Shown here piece after piece: positions 1-8,756 of a stretch of DNA of 64,000 nt. Origin of the DNA: Mycolicibacterium sp. lyk4-40-TYG-92 (GTDB taxonomy: Bacteria > Actinomycetota > Actinomycetes > Mycobacteriales > Mycobacteriaceae); the NCBI RefSeq assembly GCF_030209435.1, contig NZ_JARVRX010000003.1, forward strand, positions 186,001 through 250,000, given 5' to 3'. Below the pieces are notes generated by a model, which did not search any database, had not been told where the DNA came from, and saw only the letters and a list, made by a program, of their open reading frames with translations. Each line of letters opens with the position of its first letter. The stretch's first letter is position 1. The position numbers and the translations under genes are program-made.

Positions 1-648
1 GACGGCGGGCCGATCCGGGTCGGATTGCCCCCGATCGCCGAGCTGGAGTTCTTCGGCGACGACGCCATGCGCGCGGCGCATCTGGGTTTCCGGGACCACC
101 TCGAGCGCCTGGCCGACATCGTCGAGGTGTCCCTGGCGCCGTTTCTCGCTGCCGGGGCCCTGCTGTACCAGGGCCCGTGGGTCGCCGAGAGGCTCGTTGA
201 GTTCGGGGATTTCCTTGCCGCGCAACCTGATTCGATCCATCCCGTGGTCCGCGACATCTTCCGTAGCGGACTCGACTACACCGCCGTCGACGCCTTCGCC
301 GCGCTGCAGAAACTGCAGGAGCTCAAAGCCGAGGTCGGGCGGCTCTGGCAGACCATGGACCTGCTCGTGGTGCCGACCATCGGGACCACCTTCACCGTCG
401 AACAGGTCGTGGCGAATCCGATCGACTGCAACACGATGCTGGGCCACTACACGCACTTCGGCAATCTGCTCGATCTGCTGGGCGTCGCGGTCCCCCTCGG
501 CGTGACCACTGACGGACGTCCGTACAGCGCCATGCTGCTGGGTAACGCGCTGTCGGACGACACCGCACTGACCTTGGCCGCCCGAATCCTCGATGAGCCC
601 CGCACGACAAGCGAAGTCGCCGCAGCGACGGTCAAGGAGCCCGCATGA
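1..648 (+). CDS. Allophanate hydrolase-type amidase, C-terminal part (5' end outside window)
   Basis: The open frame enters from the left edge and ends with TGA at 646-648. Residues visible from position 1 read like the end of the amidase-signature domain of allophanate hydrolase (AtzF type): an LEFFGDD segment, then [11 protein letters not shown], then [18 protein letters not shown] followed by VAVP, which corresponds to the family motif around the substrate pocket. The catalytic Ser-cisSer-Lys part lies upstream and cannot be checked. The protein stops soon after the amidase fold, so it lacks the extra C-terminal domain of full-length urea-pathway AtzF. The stop overlaps the start of the biuret-hydrolase-like gene by 4 nt (ATGA), so the two are translationally coupled. 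Expected reaction: allophanate to ammonia and CO2. A general amidase role cannot be excluded. Confidence 0.8.
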   Translation, partial: DGGPIRVGLPPIAELEFFGDDAMRAAHLGFRDHLERLADIVEVSLAPFLAAGALLYQGPWVAERLVEFGDFLAAQPDSIHPVVRDIFRSGLDYTAVDAFAALQKLQELKAEVGRLWQTMDLLVVPTIGTTFTVEQVVANPIDCNTMLGHYTHFGNLLDLLGVAVPLGVTTDGRPYSAMLLGNALSDDTALTLAARILDEPRTTSEVAAATVKEPA

Positions 649-1343
649 CATCTGTCGAGGTCCCGGCCGAACCGACCCCGTTCACGCTCACGGCGGGTCA
701 GACCGCGCTGATCGTCATCGACATGCAACGCGACTTCCTGTTGCCCGGCGGGTTCGGCGAGAGCCTGGGCAATGACGTGGACCAGCTGCTCAAAGTGGTG
801 CCACCGCTGGCGGCGCTGATCGCCGCGGCCCGCGCGGCCGGGGTCATGGTCATCCACACCCGCGAGGGCCACGAACCCGACCTGTCGGACTGCCCGCCCG
901 CAAAGCTCAATCGCGGTGCGCCATCGAAACGGATCGGCGACCCCGGCAAGTACGGGCGCATCCTGATCCGCGGCGAATACGGTCACGACATCGTCGACGA
1001 GCTGGCCCCGATCGACGGCGAGCTGGTGATCGACAAGCCGGGCAAGGGCGCGTTCTACGCCACCGGACTGCAGGACGCGCTGACGGGCGCGGGCATCACG
1101 CAGCTGCTCGTCACCGGCGTCACCACCGAGGTGTGCGTCCACACCACCACGCGCGAAGCCAACGACCGTGGCTACGAGTGCCTGGTCGTATCCGATTGCG
1201 TCGGTTCGTATTTCCCAGAATTTCAGCGAGTGGGCCTGGAGATGATCGCCGCGCAGGGCGGCATTTTCGGCTGGGTCGCAGACACCGCGGCGGTCATTCC
1301 CGCGCTGCAACAACTCGCCGCCCCGTCACCGTCTGCGGTCTAG
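645..1343 (+). CDS. Isochorismatase-fold cysteine hydrolase, probable biuret amidohydrolase
   Basis: This 232-residue protein has the isochorismatase-like hydrolase fold with a complete Asp-Lys-Cys triad: Asp26 in IVIDMQRDF, Lys131 in DKPGKGAF and Cys164 in [10 protein letters not shown]. The segments [23 protein letters not shown] and [11 protein letters not shown] closely resemble what I recall of rhizobial biuret hydrolase BiuH, more than nicotinamidases or plain isochorismatases. BiuH hydrolyses biuret to allophanate and ammonia. The upstream partner is an allophanate hydrolase (4-nt overlap) and the downstream partner a permease (13-nt gap), which gives a coherent pathway for using biuret nitrogen. 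Ureidoacrylate-type amidohydrolase is the main alternative. The enzyme should be cytosolic. Confidence 0.8.
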   Translation: MTSVEVPAEPTPFTLTAGQTALIVIDMQRDFLLPGGFGESLGNDVDQLLKVVPPLAALIAAARAAGVMVIHTREGHEPDLSDCPPAKLNRGAPSKRIGDPGKYGRILIRGEYGHDIVDELAPIDGELVIDKPGKGAFYATGLQDALTGAGITQLLVTGVTTEVCVHTTTREANDRGYECLVVSDCVGSYFPEFQRVGLEMIAAQGGIFGWVADTAAVIPALQQLAAPSPSAV

Positions 1344-1356
1344 AGAGGACCTGCCC

Positions 1357-2943
1357 ATGTCCACCGACGTCTCCGATCCCCCGGCCGCCGGAACGCCCAA
1401 ACTGTCCATCCCGTGGTGGACGCGCGGCGACACCAACGCGTTCTTCGGGCTGGGGTTCAACATCCTGGTCAACGTACTGACGCTGACGGGTCTCATGATC
1501 GGCGTCGTCAAGGTCCCGGCCGGCGACGTGCTCGGCACGATCCTGCCCGCGCTCGGGGTGGCCCTGATCCTCGGGAACCTCTACTACACGTTCCTGGCCC
1601 GCCGCCTCTCCCGGCGCGAAAACCGCACGGACGTCACGGCTCTGCCCTACGGCCCGAGCGTGCCGCACATGTTCATCGTGGTCTTCGTGGTGATGCTGCC
1701 GGTGTATCTGCACACCAAGGATGCGATGCAGGCCTGGCAGGCGGGGCTGGCGTGGGCCTTCATGATCGGCATCATCGTGATGATCGGCGCGTTCGTCGGG
1801 CCCTACATCCGCAAGCTGACACCGCGGGCAGCCATGCTCGGCACGCTGGCCGGCATCTCCATCACCTTCATCTCGATGCGGCCGGCCGCGCAGATGTGGG
1901 AGGCAGCGTGGATCGGTCTGCCGGTGCTGGCGATCATCCTCATCGGGTTCTTCACCGACGTGAAACTGCCGTTCGGCATCCCGACCGGCTTGGCCGCGCT
2001 GCTCGTCGGTACCGCCATCGGGTGGATCGGCGGGTTCATGTCGGCACCCGACGTCGCAAAAGCGGTGTCCGACATCGCGATCGGGCTGCCCGATCTGCGC
2101 GTCGGCATGTTGTTGTCGGGTCTGTCGCATCTGGCCCCGCTGCTGGGCACGGCGATTCCCCTCGGCGTCTACAACTTCACGGAGGCGATGAGCAACGTGG
2201 AGAGCGCGGCCGCCGCCGGCGACAACTACAACCTGCGCAGCGTGCTGCTGGCCGACGGCGCGGGGGCGGTGATCGGGTCGGCATTCGGCTCGCCGTTCCC
2301 GCCGGCGGTGTACATCGGCCACCCGGGCTGGAAGGACGCCGGCGGCCGGGCCGGCTATTCGTTGGCCAGCGGCGTGCTGATCGGGGCCTTCTGCTTCCTG
2401 GGCCTGTTCGGCGTGCTCGACGCACTGTTGCCGGTGCCCGCGATCGTGCCCATCCTGCTGTACATCGGTCTGCTGATCGGCGCGCAGGCCTTCCAGGCGG
2501 TACCCCGCCTGCATGCCGTCGCCGTCGTGGCGGCTCTGCTGCCCAACCTCGCGCAATGGGCCGGTGGCCTGGTGGACAACGCGCTGAACGCCGCGGGCAC
2601 CTCAGCCGCGGCCGTGGGGCTCGACAAACTGGGCGGCGCGGGCGTCGTCTACCAGGGGCTGCAGACTCTGGGCCAGGGCGCGGTACTGGTTGGCCTGATC
2701 CTGGGCACCATGGTGACCTTCGTCCTGGAGAAGAAGTTTCTCTACGCGGCCATCGCGTCAGCCGTCGGGGCGGCGTTGTCCTTCATCGGCCTGATCCACG
2801 CACCTGAGGTGTCGTGGGCGGCCAGCCCGCAGGTCGCCCTCGGCTATCTGTTCTTCGGTCTGGTGTGCGCCGGGTACTCGCGGTTACCTGGCGCCGACGA
2901 CCCGGTCACGGTCGACGAGTCGGACATCGTCGCCGGGCATTAG
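1357..2943 (+). CDS. NCS2-like nucleobase/xanthine-uracil permease family transporter
   Basis: A 528-residue polytopic membrane protein with about 12 hydrophobic segments. It starts at an ATG preceded by AGAGAGGACCTG. Motifs such as TALPYGPSVPHMFIV early on, TPRAAMLGTLAGISITF and PLGVYNFTEAMSNVESA mid-protein fit the nucleobase-cation symporter-2/AzgA-like superfamily, where the TALPYG-type segment and the acidic residues of the NFTEAMSNVE region line the substrate site. It follows the biuret hydrolase-like gene by 13 nt and is probably its operon partner. The substrate is therefore inferred to be biuret, cyanuric acid or a purine-like nitrogen compound; the sequence alone does not decide. 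It should sit in the inner membrane. Confidence 0.75.
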   Translation: MSTDVSDPPAAGTPKLSIPWWTRGDTNAFFGLGFNILVNVLTLTGLMIGVVKVPAGDVLGTILPALGVALILGNLYYTFLARRLSRRENRTDVTALPYGPSVPHMFIVVFVVMLPVYLHTKDAMQAWQAGLAWAFMIGIIVMIGAFVGPYIRKLTPRAAMLGTLAGISITFISMRPAAQMWEAAWIGLPVLAIILIGFFTDVKLPFGIPTGLAALLVGTAIGWIGGFMSAPDVAKAVSDIAIGLPDLRVGMLLSGLSHLAPLLGTAIPLGVYNFTEAMSNVESAAAAGDNYNLRSVLLADGAGAVIGSAFGSPFPPAVYIGHPGWKDAGGRAGYSLASGVLIGAFCFLGLFGVLDALLPVPAIVPILLYIGLLIGAQAFQAVPRLHAVAVVAALLPNLAQWAGGLVDNALNAAGTSAAAVGLDKLGGAGVVYQGLQTLGQGAVLVGLILGTMVTFVLEKKFLYAAIASAVGAALSFIGLIHAPEVSWAASPQVALGYLFFGLVCAGYSRLPGADDPVTVDESDIVAGH

Positions 2944-2954
2944 CGGCCCGGCAC

Positions 2955-3028
2955 GATCACAACGTCGGGCTGAGAGCGGAGCTAACCGGATATACGTTCA
3001 ACGGCGCTCTCAGGCCGACATTGTGATC
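2955..3028. repeat. Dispersed palindromic intergenic element, copy 1
   Basis: Left arm 2955-2977 and right arm 3006-3028 are inverted repeats matching at 21 of 23 positions around a 28-nt loop. The core of the right arm reads GCTCTCAGGCCGACATTGTG. A second copy with the same arms lies at 56041-56108, and both loops contain ATATACG. It fills the gap between the convergent permease and ricR genes, so it could end transcription from both sides, although no T run follows the stem. Confidence 0.8.
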
Positions 3029-3038
3029 GGACTCAGCG

Positions 3039-3392
3039 TCAGGAGCGGACCAAACGCGCGATCGCTGCAGAGGCCTCAGCCAGTTTCTGCTCCGCCTCGT
3101 CGCCGCCGACGGCCACGGCATGGCTCACGCAGTGCCCCAGGTGCTCGTCGAGCAGCGCCAGCGCGACCGACTGCAGCGCGCTGTTGACCGCGCTGATCTG
3201 CGTCAACACGTCGATGCAGTACTTGTCCTCGTCGATCATCTTGGCGATGCCGCGGACCTGTCCCTCGACCCGCCGTAGTCGCTTGGCGTAGTTATCTTTG
3301 TTGGGCGAGTAGCCGTGCTGGGCTTCCTGCGGCGCGTCGCCGCGCGAAGCCGCAGTGTGGCTCCCAGTGGCCCCCGACTTTTCTGCCGTCAT
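3039..3392 (-). CDS. ricR: Copper-sensing transcriptional repressor RicR (CsoR/DUF156 family)
   Basis: A 117-residue CsoR-family repressor. The open frame extends upstream to 3671, but that part overlaps ilvD, and ATG 3390-3392 gives the usual family length. The helical core contains [23 protein letters not shown], and the copper ligands are Cys59, His84 and Cys88, with exactly the 25- and 4-residue spacing of M. tuberculosis CsoR. The gene is divergent from ilvD, as Rv0190 (RicR) is from Rv0189c, which is the reason for choosing RicR over CsoR itself. A perfect palindrome lies 16 nt upstream of the start, so autorepression relieved by Cu(I) is expected. The N-terminal 30 residues are a disordered extension. 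No mymT-like Cys-rich ORF, a RicR target elsewhere, is seen nearby. Confidence 0.85.
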   Translation of the reverse strand: MTAEKSGATGSHTAASRGDAPQEAQHGYSPNKDNYAKRLRRVEGQVRGIAKMIDEDKYCIDVLTQISAVNSALQSVALALLDEHLGHCVSHAVAVGGDEAEQKLAEASAAIARLVRS

Positions 3393-3408
3393 AGCCCCAG
3401 CGTACCGC

Positions 3409-3425
3409 ATACCCCTTAGGGGTAT
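3409..3425. promoter_or_regulatory. RicR/CsoR-type operator
   Basis: ATACCCCTTAGGGGTAT is a perfect inverted repeat (8-bp arms around one base). It contains the TACCCC/GGGGTA half-sites typical of mycobacterial RicR/CsoR operators. It lies 16 nt from the ricR start and 46 nt from the ilvD start, so one bound repressor could affect both promoters. That control reaches ilvD is inference. Confidence 0.8.
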
Positions 3426-3471
3426 TGAAAAGGATTTTGGCGACCAACTGCCCGAGGGCATACTTACCTGT

Positions 3472-5172
3472 ATGTCTTCCCACCAGCCCGATATCAAGCC
3501 CCGCAGCCGCGACGTCACCGACGGCCTGGAGAAAACCGCAGCCCGAGGCATGCTGCGCGCGGTAGGTATGGGCGACGACGACTGGGTGAAGCCGCAGATC
3601 GGCGTCGGGTCGTCGTGGAACGAGATCACCCCCTGCAACATGTCGCTGCAGCGGCTGGCGCAGCAGGTCAAGGCCGGCGTGCACGAAGCAGGTGGCTACC
3701 CGCTGGAGTTCGGCACCATCTCCGTCTCCGACGGCATCTCGATGGGCCATGAGGGCATGCATTTCTCGCTGGTGTCGCGTGAGGTCATCGCCGACAGCGT
3801 CGAGACCGTCATGCAGGCCGAGCGCCTCGACGGCTCGGTGCTGCTCGCCGGCTGCGACAAATCGATCCCCGGCATGCTGATGGCCGCCGCCCGGCTGGAC
3901 CTGGCCAGCGTCTTCTTCTACAACGGCTCGATCATGCCGGGCGTCGCGAAGCTGACCGACGGCACCGAGAAGGAAGTCACCATCATCGACGCCTTCGAGG
4001 CCGTCGGCGCGTGCGCCCGCGGGCTGATGTCCCGCGAGGACGTCGACATCATCGAGCGCGCCATCTGTCCGGGTGAGGGCGCCTGTGGCGGTATGTACAC
4101 CGCCAACACCATGGCGTCGGCGGCCGAGGCACTCGGTATGTCGTTGCCGGGCAGCGCTTCTCCCGTCGCCATCGACAAGCGCCGCGAAGAGTACGCCCGC
4201 AAGTCCGGTGCGGCCGTCGTCGAGATGCTGCGCCGCGGCATCACCTCGCGCGACATCCTGACCAAGGAGGCGTTCGAGAACGCCATCGCGGTCGTCATGG
4301 CCTTCGGTGGGTCCACCAACGCGGTGCTGCACCTGCTCGCCATCGCCCGCGAGGCCGAAGTCGAGCTGACCCTCGCCGACTTCACCCGCATCGGCAACAA
4401 GGTGCCGCACCTCGCCGACGTGAAACCCTTCGGTCGCCACGTGATGAAGGACGTCGACGAGATCGGCGGCGTGCCCGTCGTCATGCGCGCGCTGCTGGAT
4501 GCCGGGCTGCTGCACGGTGATTGCCTCACCGTCACCGGCAAGACCATGGCCGAGAACCTCGCCCACATCGCACCGCCCGACCCCGACGGCAAGGTGCTGC
4601 GCGCGATGAACAACCCGATCCACCCGACGGGCGGCATCACCATCCTGCACGGCTCGCTGGCCCCCGAGGGCGCCGTCGTGAAGTCGGCCGGTTTCGATTC
4701 CGACGTGTTCGAGGGCACCGCACGGGTTTTCGAGCGCGAGCGGGCAGCCCTGGACGCACTGGAGGACGGCACCATCACGCACGGCGACGTCGTCGTCATC
4801 CGCTACGAGGGCCCCAAGGGCGGCCCGGGCATGCGCGAGATGCTGGCCATCACCGGTGCCATCAAGGGCGCCGGCCTGGGCAAGGACGTGCTGCTGATGA
4901 CCGATGGCCGCTTCTCGGGCGGGACGACGGGCCTGTGCGTCGGGCACATCGCGCCGGAGGCCGTCGACGGCGGGCCCATCGCGTTCGTGCGCGACGGTGA
5001 CCGCATCCGCCTTGATGTCGCCAACGGCAAGCTGGACCTCCTGGTCGACGAGGCCGAATTGGCCTCGCGCCGTGAAGGTTTCGAGCCATTGCCGCCGCGC
5101 TACAAGACCGGCGTGCTGGCCAAGTACACCAAGCTGGTCCAGTCCGCCGCCGTCGGCGCCGTCTGCAACTAG
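3472..5172 (+). CDS. ilvD: Dihydroxy-acid dehydratase
   Basis: A 566-residue IlvD/Edd-family dehydratase converting 2,3-dihydroxy-isovalerate and -methylvalerate to the 2-keto acids of valine and isoleucine synthesis. The frame is open back to 3355, but the ATG at 3472 gives [20 protein letters not shown], the normal N-terminus. Iron-sulfur ligand cysteines are visible in [18 protein letters not shown] and [14 protein letters not shown], and the Mg-binding and substrate regions DGRFSGGT and GHIAPEA are intact near the C-terminus. It is divergent from ricR across a shared operator. Iron-sulfur dehydratases are known copper targets, so placement next to a copper sensor makes biological sense. 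Full length, no anomalies. Confidence 0.95.
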   Translation: MSSHQPDIKPRSRDVTDGLEKTAARGMLRAVGMGDDDWVKPQIGVGSSWNEITPCNMSLQRLAQQVKAGVHEAGGYPLEFGTISVSDGISMGHEGMHFSLVSREVIADSVETVMQAERLDGSVLLAGCDKSIPGMLMAAARLDLASVFFYNGSIMPGVAKLTDGTEKEVTIIDAFEAVGACARGLMSREDVDIIERAICPGEGACGGMYTANTMASAAEALGMSLPGSASPVAIDKRREEYARKSGAAVVEMLRRGITSRDILTKEAFENAIAVVMAFGGSTNAVLHLLAIAREAEVELTLADFTRIGNKVPHLADVKPFGRHVMKDVDEIGGVPVVMRALLDAGLLHGDCLTVTGKTMAENLAHIAPPDPDGKVLRAMNNPIHPTGGITILHGSLAPEGAVVKSAGFDSDVFEGTARVFERERAALDALEDGTITHGDVVVIRYEGPKGGPGMREMLAITGAIKGAGLGKDVLLMTDGRFSGGTTGLCVGHIAPEAVDGGPIAFVRDGDRIRLDVANGKLDLLVDEAELASRREGFEPLPPRYKTGVLAKYTKLVQSAAVGAVCN

Positions 5173-5183
5173 GAGTCCCCTTT

Positions 5184-5250
5184 CCCGCGAGCGTGCGTGT
5201 CTGTACATGGACACGCCGCAAATGGCGTCCATTTCGCGCACGCTCGCGGG
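5184..5250. repeat. Long palindromic hairpin element downstream of ilvD
   Basis: CCCGCGAGCGTGCG at 5184-5197 is the exact reverse complement of 5237-5250. Within the 39-nt loop a smaller inverted pair GTGTC/GACAC is present. The element starts 11 nt after the ilvD stop and probably acts as a terminator or processing site; no T run follows it. The rest of 5173-5389 shows nothing else recognisable apart from the ribosome-binding site of the next gene. Confidence 0.7.
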
Positions 5251-5389
5251 CCGGTACAGTGACGATCGGGCGCGCAGGACCGCCCGACGTCCGCTCGAAG
5301 GGGCTCAGCCTCCCTGCTGATTGCTTTACCTTGTGACCGACCTCTTCTCGGCCCGATTCGCGGACGCGGGCGCATGAGAGGAGGCCGTC

Positions 5390-6544
5390 ATGGCCAGCAC
5401 ACTGCCCACCAATCCGTCCCTGGATAAGCTGCGCGACGAAGCGCGTCGGTTCCAGCGCGCCGAGGGAATCGCCCTTCATGCCGCGCAATTCGCAGTCGCC
5501 CGCCGCTATGGCTTCACCGGCTGGCCGGCGCTCGTGCACTACCTGCGGCTCGCCGCTGATCTGAGCGCCGATCCGGGCGCCGTCGACGAGGACGCCCTCG
5601 ACCCCGCTGACCGGCTCTGCTCATGGGCCTCGTTGCGCTACGACGAATCCGACGCCCCGCCGCGGTGGCAGGTGGCGGCCGACCTGCTGGCCGCCCATCC
5701 CGGACTCGTCGACCGCAACATCTGGTGCGCAGCCGTCGCCTCCGATCCGGCCGCTGTTGCCCGCCATCTCGCCCGGCGCCCGGCGCTCGCCGACACCGGC
5801 GGCGGGCCGTTCGGCTGGGTGCCCATGATGTACCTCTGCTACTCGCGTATTCCCCTGGCCCGCAGCGTAAATGACGTCCTGGCGGCTGCGACGCTCCTGC
5901 TCGACGCCGGCGCCGATCCGAACGGCGGCTACCTGTGGTGCGGCATGTCTACGCCGTTCACGCTGTTGACGGGGGTGTTCGGCGAGGGCGAACAAGGGCC
6001 ACGCCGGCAGCCACGGCATCCGCACGCCACCGCACTCGCGGAGCTGCTCCTGCGCCGCGGCGCCCATCCTGTCGATCAGCAGACGCTCTACAACCGGATG
6101 TTCCGCCCGGACGATTCGCACTTGGAGCTGCTGTTCGCCCACGGCCTCGCCGGTGCCGGGCCCAGCCCGTGGGAACGCCGGCTCGGCGAAGCCATGGAGA
6201 CCCGAGAACAGATGTGGCAGCGGCAGATTCACTGGGCGGCCCAGCATGGTTTCAGTGACCGCCTCGAACTGCTCGCCCAGCACGGCGTCGATGTGTCCGG
6301 CGCCGAACTCGTCACGCCGGCCTTTCCCGACGATCCGAATGCCCGCAATGACGACGGCGCGACACCCTTGCACCAGGCCGCATGGGAGGGCGACCTGCCG
6401 CTGATCCGACGGCTATTGGAGGCCGGCGCCGACCCGTCGATCACCGACGACCGGTTCGGGTCAACCCCTTTGGAGTGGGCCGAACACGCCTATCAGGCCG
6501 AGGCGGCCGAACTGCTACGCGCCGCGACTTCCGCCACCACATGA
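5390..6544 (+). CDS. Ankyrin-repeat protein
   Basis: A 384-residue cytosolic protein with a strong ribosome-binding site (GAGGAGG, 5 nt before ATG). The N-terminal 50 residues (LDKLRDEARRFQRA, then RRYGFTGWPALVHYL) match a small N-terminal module often found before ankyrin repeats in actinobacteria. Ankyrin-like repeats follow: AATLLLDAGADPNGG around 165-180, LAELLLRRGAHPVD around 215-230, and the best pair GATPLHQAAWEGDLPLIRRLLEAG then STPLEWAEHA near the C-terminus. Such repeats bind protein partners; the partner is unknown. It is not in an obvious operon: ilvD lies 217 nt upstream and the next gene is convergent with a 25-nt gap. Confidence 0.75.
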   Translation: MASTLPTNPSLDKLRDEARRFQRAEGIALHAAQFAVARRYGFTGWPALVHYLRLAADLSADPGAVDEDALDPADRLCSWASLRYDESDAPPRWQVAADLLAAHPGLVDRNIWCAAVASDPAAVARHLARRPALADTGGGPFGWVPMMYLCYSRIPLARSVNDVLAAATLLLDAGADPNGGYLWCGMSTPFTLLTGVFGEGEQGPRRQPRHPHATALAELLLRRGAHPVDQQTLYNRMFRPDDSHLELLFAHGLAGAGPSPWERRLGEAMETREQMWQRQIHWAAQHGFSDRLELLAQHGVDVSGAELVTPAFPDDPNARNDDGATPLHQAAWEGDLPLIRRLLEAGADPSITDDRFGSTPLEWAEHAYQAEAAELLRAATSATT

Positions 6545-6569
6545 ACAACCGGGCGAGTCCCCTCGCGGG

Positions 6570-7316
6570 TCAACTGAACTGGGCGTAAAGCTCCGGCAGG
6601 AAGCCGGCGAGATGGTTCATCTCCTGCGCGCAGTGCACGAGGAGGTCCCGCGGCTGGGGTAGCTGACGTGCGGCAAGCACCCGAAATGCGTGATCCGCCA
6701 AGGACTTGCCCGCGCGGAAGCTGACGTGCTGCCCACCCATCCAGAATCGCGACCGCATCTCGGCACCGTCCGGCGTCGGCCGCACCTGATGAACGAGCCA
6801 GCCGATGTCGACCGGGATGTCCGGCGAGCCGAGGCGGGCGACGATGGCCAGCCCGGCGTGCCCGTGCGTATCGGGATCGACGAACTGGATCGCCACCGAA
6901 CTGAGCGCCGAGCCGAGGTACTCCTCGACCAGCGAGGTCCGGCCCACGTAGGCCAGGTCGTCGCGGCCGTCGCGCCACTGCGCCGATACGTGTGCCCGCG
7001 GATGCCACAGCTTGTAGCGGCGCGCGTCGCAGCCGTGCCAGCCGAACCACCAGTCCCACATCTCGGGCGTCACGCCTGGCATGTCGGTGCGCACGGCGAC
7101 GGTATAGCCGCCGTCGGACAGCGTGCCGTAGCCGTTCTCGGTCTGCTGATAACCGTCCCCGGCCAACGGTTCGTCGAAGTCGGGCAGCACCGGGCCGGCC
7201 TGCGGCCCGTGCTCGAGCGCCCGCACCACGTGACGTGGCAGCGCCGCCATCTCCGGGTTGAAGAACCTGCCGAACGGTGTGTCCGCGTCGTCGCCGCGGT
7301 ACCCGAGGTAGCTCAT
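6570..7316 (-). CDS. PhlG-like (2,4-diacetylphloroglucinol/phloretin hydrolase family) zinc hydrolase
   Basis: A 248-residue protein resembling the DAPG hydrolase PhlG family, zinc enzymes with a Bet v1-like fold that cleave C-C bonds in acyl-phloroglucinols (DAPG to MAPG plus acetate). The pattern MWDWWFGWHGCDARRYKLWHP is the family hallmark. Candidate zinc ligands are His105 or His109, Glu131/132, His228 and Glu232, the last two forming HxxxE in HCAQEMNHL, comparable with PhlG His270/Glu274. The start ATG overlaps the stop of the upstream FAD oxidase gene by 4 nt, so the two are co-translated. This suggests an aromatic ketone or flavonoid catabolic pair; the substrate is not determinable from sequence. 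Confidence 0.7.
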   Translation of the reverse strand: MSYLGYRGDDADTPFGRFFNPEMAALPRHVVRALEHGPQAGPVLPDFDEPLAGDGYQQTENGYGTLSDGGYTVAVRTDMPGVTPEMWDWWFGWHGCDARRYKLWHPRAHVSAQWRDGRDDLAYVGRTSLVEEYLGSALSSVAIQFVDPDTHGHAGLAIVARLGSPDIPVDIGWLVHQVRPTPDGAEMRSRFWMGGQHVSFRAGKSLADHAFRVLAARQLPQPRDLLVHCAQEMNHLAGFLPELYAQFS

Positions 7317-8653
7317 GTCCGTCCCATCCAGGCGTAGAAGCGACCCTCCGGGTCATATTGTGCGCGCACCGCATCCAGTCGCGCCATGGCCGCGTCGGTC
7401 GCGAACCGGGCCGGCCGGGCACCCAGGTTCTCGTCGGCCAGCTGTATCCCGGTGGCCAGGTGGGACATCGCCGCCATGTTGGATCGGGCCCAGTCGCCGT
7501 ACTTCTCGTCGTCGGACGGGTCCGACCAGCCGGCGTACAGCGCCAGGTAGATCTCGTCCTCCAGGCTGTAGGCCATGTCCTGGCGCGCCGGCGACGGTCC
7601 CCAATTCAGCCAGAGGAAATGCGACGGGTGCGGCGGCATGGTCTCGAGGATGTTGCGCACACCCGGCAGTAACTCGGCCGTGGACGCCGACGTCCACATG
7701 TTGTCCGCGGCGTAGCGGTGGTCGTTGAGGTAGTTGCTCATCACCGCGTCGTACCAGGTGGGCAGGTTGGTCGGCGCGAACGGCACGGCCATCAGGGCAT
7801 GCGGCCGCGCCGGGCACGTATCCAGCAGTGCCACCGCCTCTTTCGCTTCATCGTCATCGTCGGCGAACACCGGCGAGGCCAGCACGATGCCCGGCGTATC
7901 CAGACCCGAACTGGGCATGGCGCGGGAGGCCACGATCTGCAGCTCCACCCGGCGGTCCACGTCGGCACTGATCGCGCGGGCCCACGCATAGATCTCGTCA
8001 GCGGCCTCGAACGGGTAGACGTACAGGCTGCTGCCACACACCGCCGGCTTCGAATAGAGACGCAGATGGAATGCCGTCACAACGCCGAAGAATCCGGGGC
8101 CGGAACCCCTTGCCGCCCAATACAAGTCGGCGTGCTGCTCGGCGTCGCAGCGAACCTGCTCACCGTCCGCCATCACCACGTCGAGTGCCAGCACGCTTTC
8201 GCAGGCCGGCCCCAGCACGCGGCTGTTCCAGCCGTAGCCGCCCTGCAGCAGGTAGCCGCCGAGTCGCACACCCCGACAGTGCCCGGACGGGAAGAACAGG
8301 CCCTGCTGCTCCAGTTCGGTGGCCAGCACGCTGCCGCCTTTGCCCGGTCCCACCACGGCGGTCATCGCGTCGCGATCCACCTGGCAGGTGTCCAACCGGC
8401 TCACGTCGAGCAGCAAGCCGCCGTCGCGCAGGTGGTTGGCCGACCAACTGTGCCCGCCGGACCGGATGCCGACCGCCACATTGTTCGCGCGGGCGTAGCG
8501 GATTGCCGCCACCACATCTGCAGTGCACGACGCCTGCACGATGACGTCCGGAAAGCGTTGCGGCACAAGCGCATTCCACACCGTCGCACAGCGCGCCTCT
8601 TCGTAGCCCGCGTCGCCGCGGCGGAAATGTCGGATCTCGGCCAAAGCTGTCAC
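7313..8653 (-). CDS. FAD-binding oxidoreductase of the berberine-bridge (BBE/PCMH) family, bicovalent flavin type
   Basis: A 446-residue PCMH-type flavoprotein. His68 in RSGGHSW and Cys126 in SGHCRGVRLGG sit at the two positions that covalently tether FAD (8-alpha-histidyl and 6-S-cysteinyl) in berberine-bridge enzymes and carbohydrate oxidases, so a bicovalent flavin is predicted. The C-terminus has the BBE-domain pattern, including a Tyr-rich region and a final YDPEGRFYAWMG. The start is GTG. The stop overlaps the PhlG-like gene. It probably oxidises an alcohol, phenol or sugar-like substrate using O2. No signal peptide is seen, so it should be cytosolic. Confidence 0.8.
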   Translation of the reverse strand: MTALAEIRHFRRGDAGYEEARCATVWNALVPQRFPDVIVQASCTADVVAAIRYARANNVAVGIRSGGHSWSANHLRDGGLLLDVSRLDTCQVDRDAMTAVVGPGKGGSVLATELEQQGLFFPSGHCRGVRLGGYLLQGGYGWNSRVLGPACESVLALDVVMADGEQVRCDAEQHADLYWAARGSGPGFFGVVTAFHLRLYSKPAVCGSSLYVYPFEAADEIYAWARAISADVDRRVELQIVASRAMPSSGLDTPGIVLASPVFADDDDEAKEAVALLDTCPARPHALMAVPFAPTNLPTWYDAVMSNYLNDHRYAADNMWTSASTAELLPGVRNILETMPPHPSHFLWLNWGPSPARQDMAYSLEDEIYLALYAGWSDPSDDEKYGDWARSNMAAMSHLATGIQLADENLGARPARFATDAAMARLDAVRAQYDPEGRFYAWMGRT

Positions 8654-8756
8654 CGCAATTCCTCACGCCTCGATGCCCACCCTCACCGAAACGTAGCACC
8701 AGGAATTAGCAGATACGTCAAATTAGCCATGCGGGACCTCCGTCCCGAGCGCAGAC

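Noticed and set aside
3292..5241. 649-codon minus-strand frame opposite ilvD
   Set aside because: Shadow of ilvD; His/Gly/Asp/Val-rich composition as expected for an antisense frame, no motifs.
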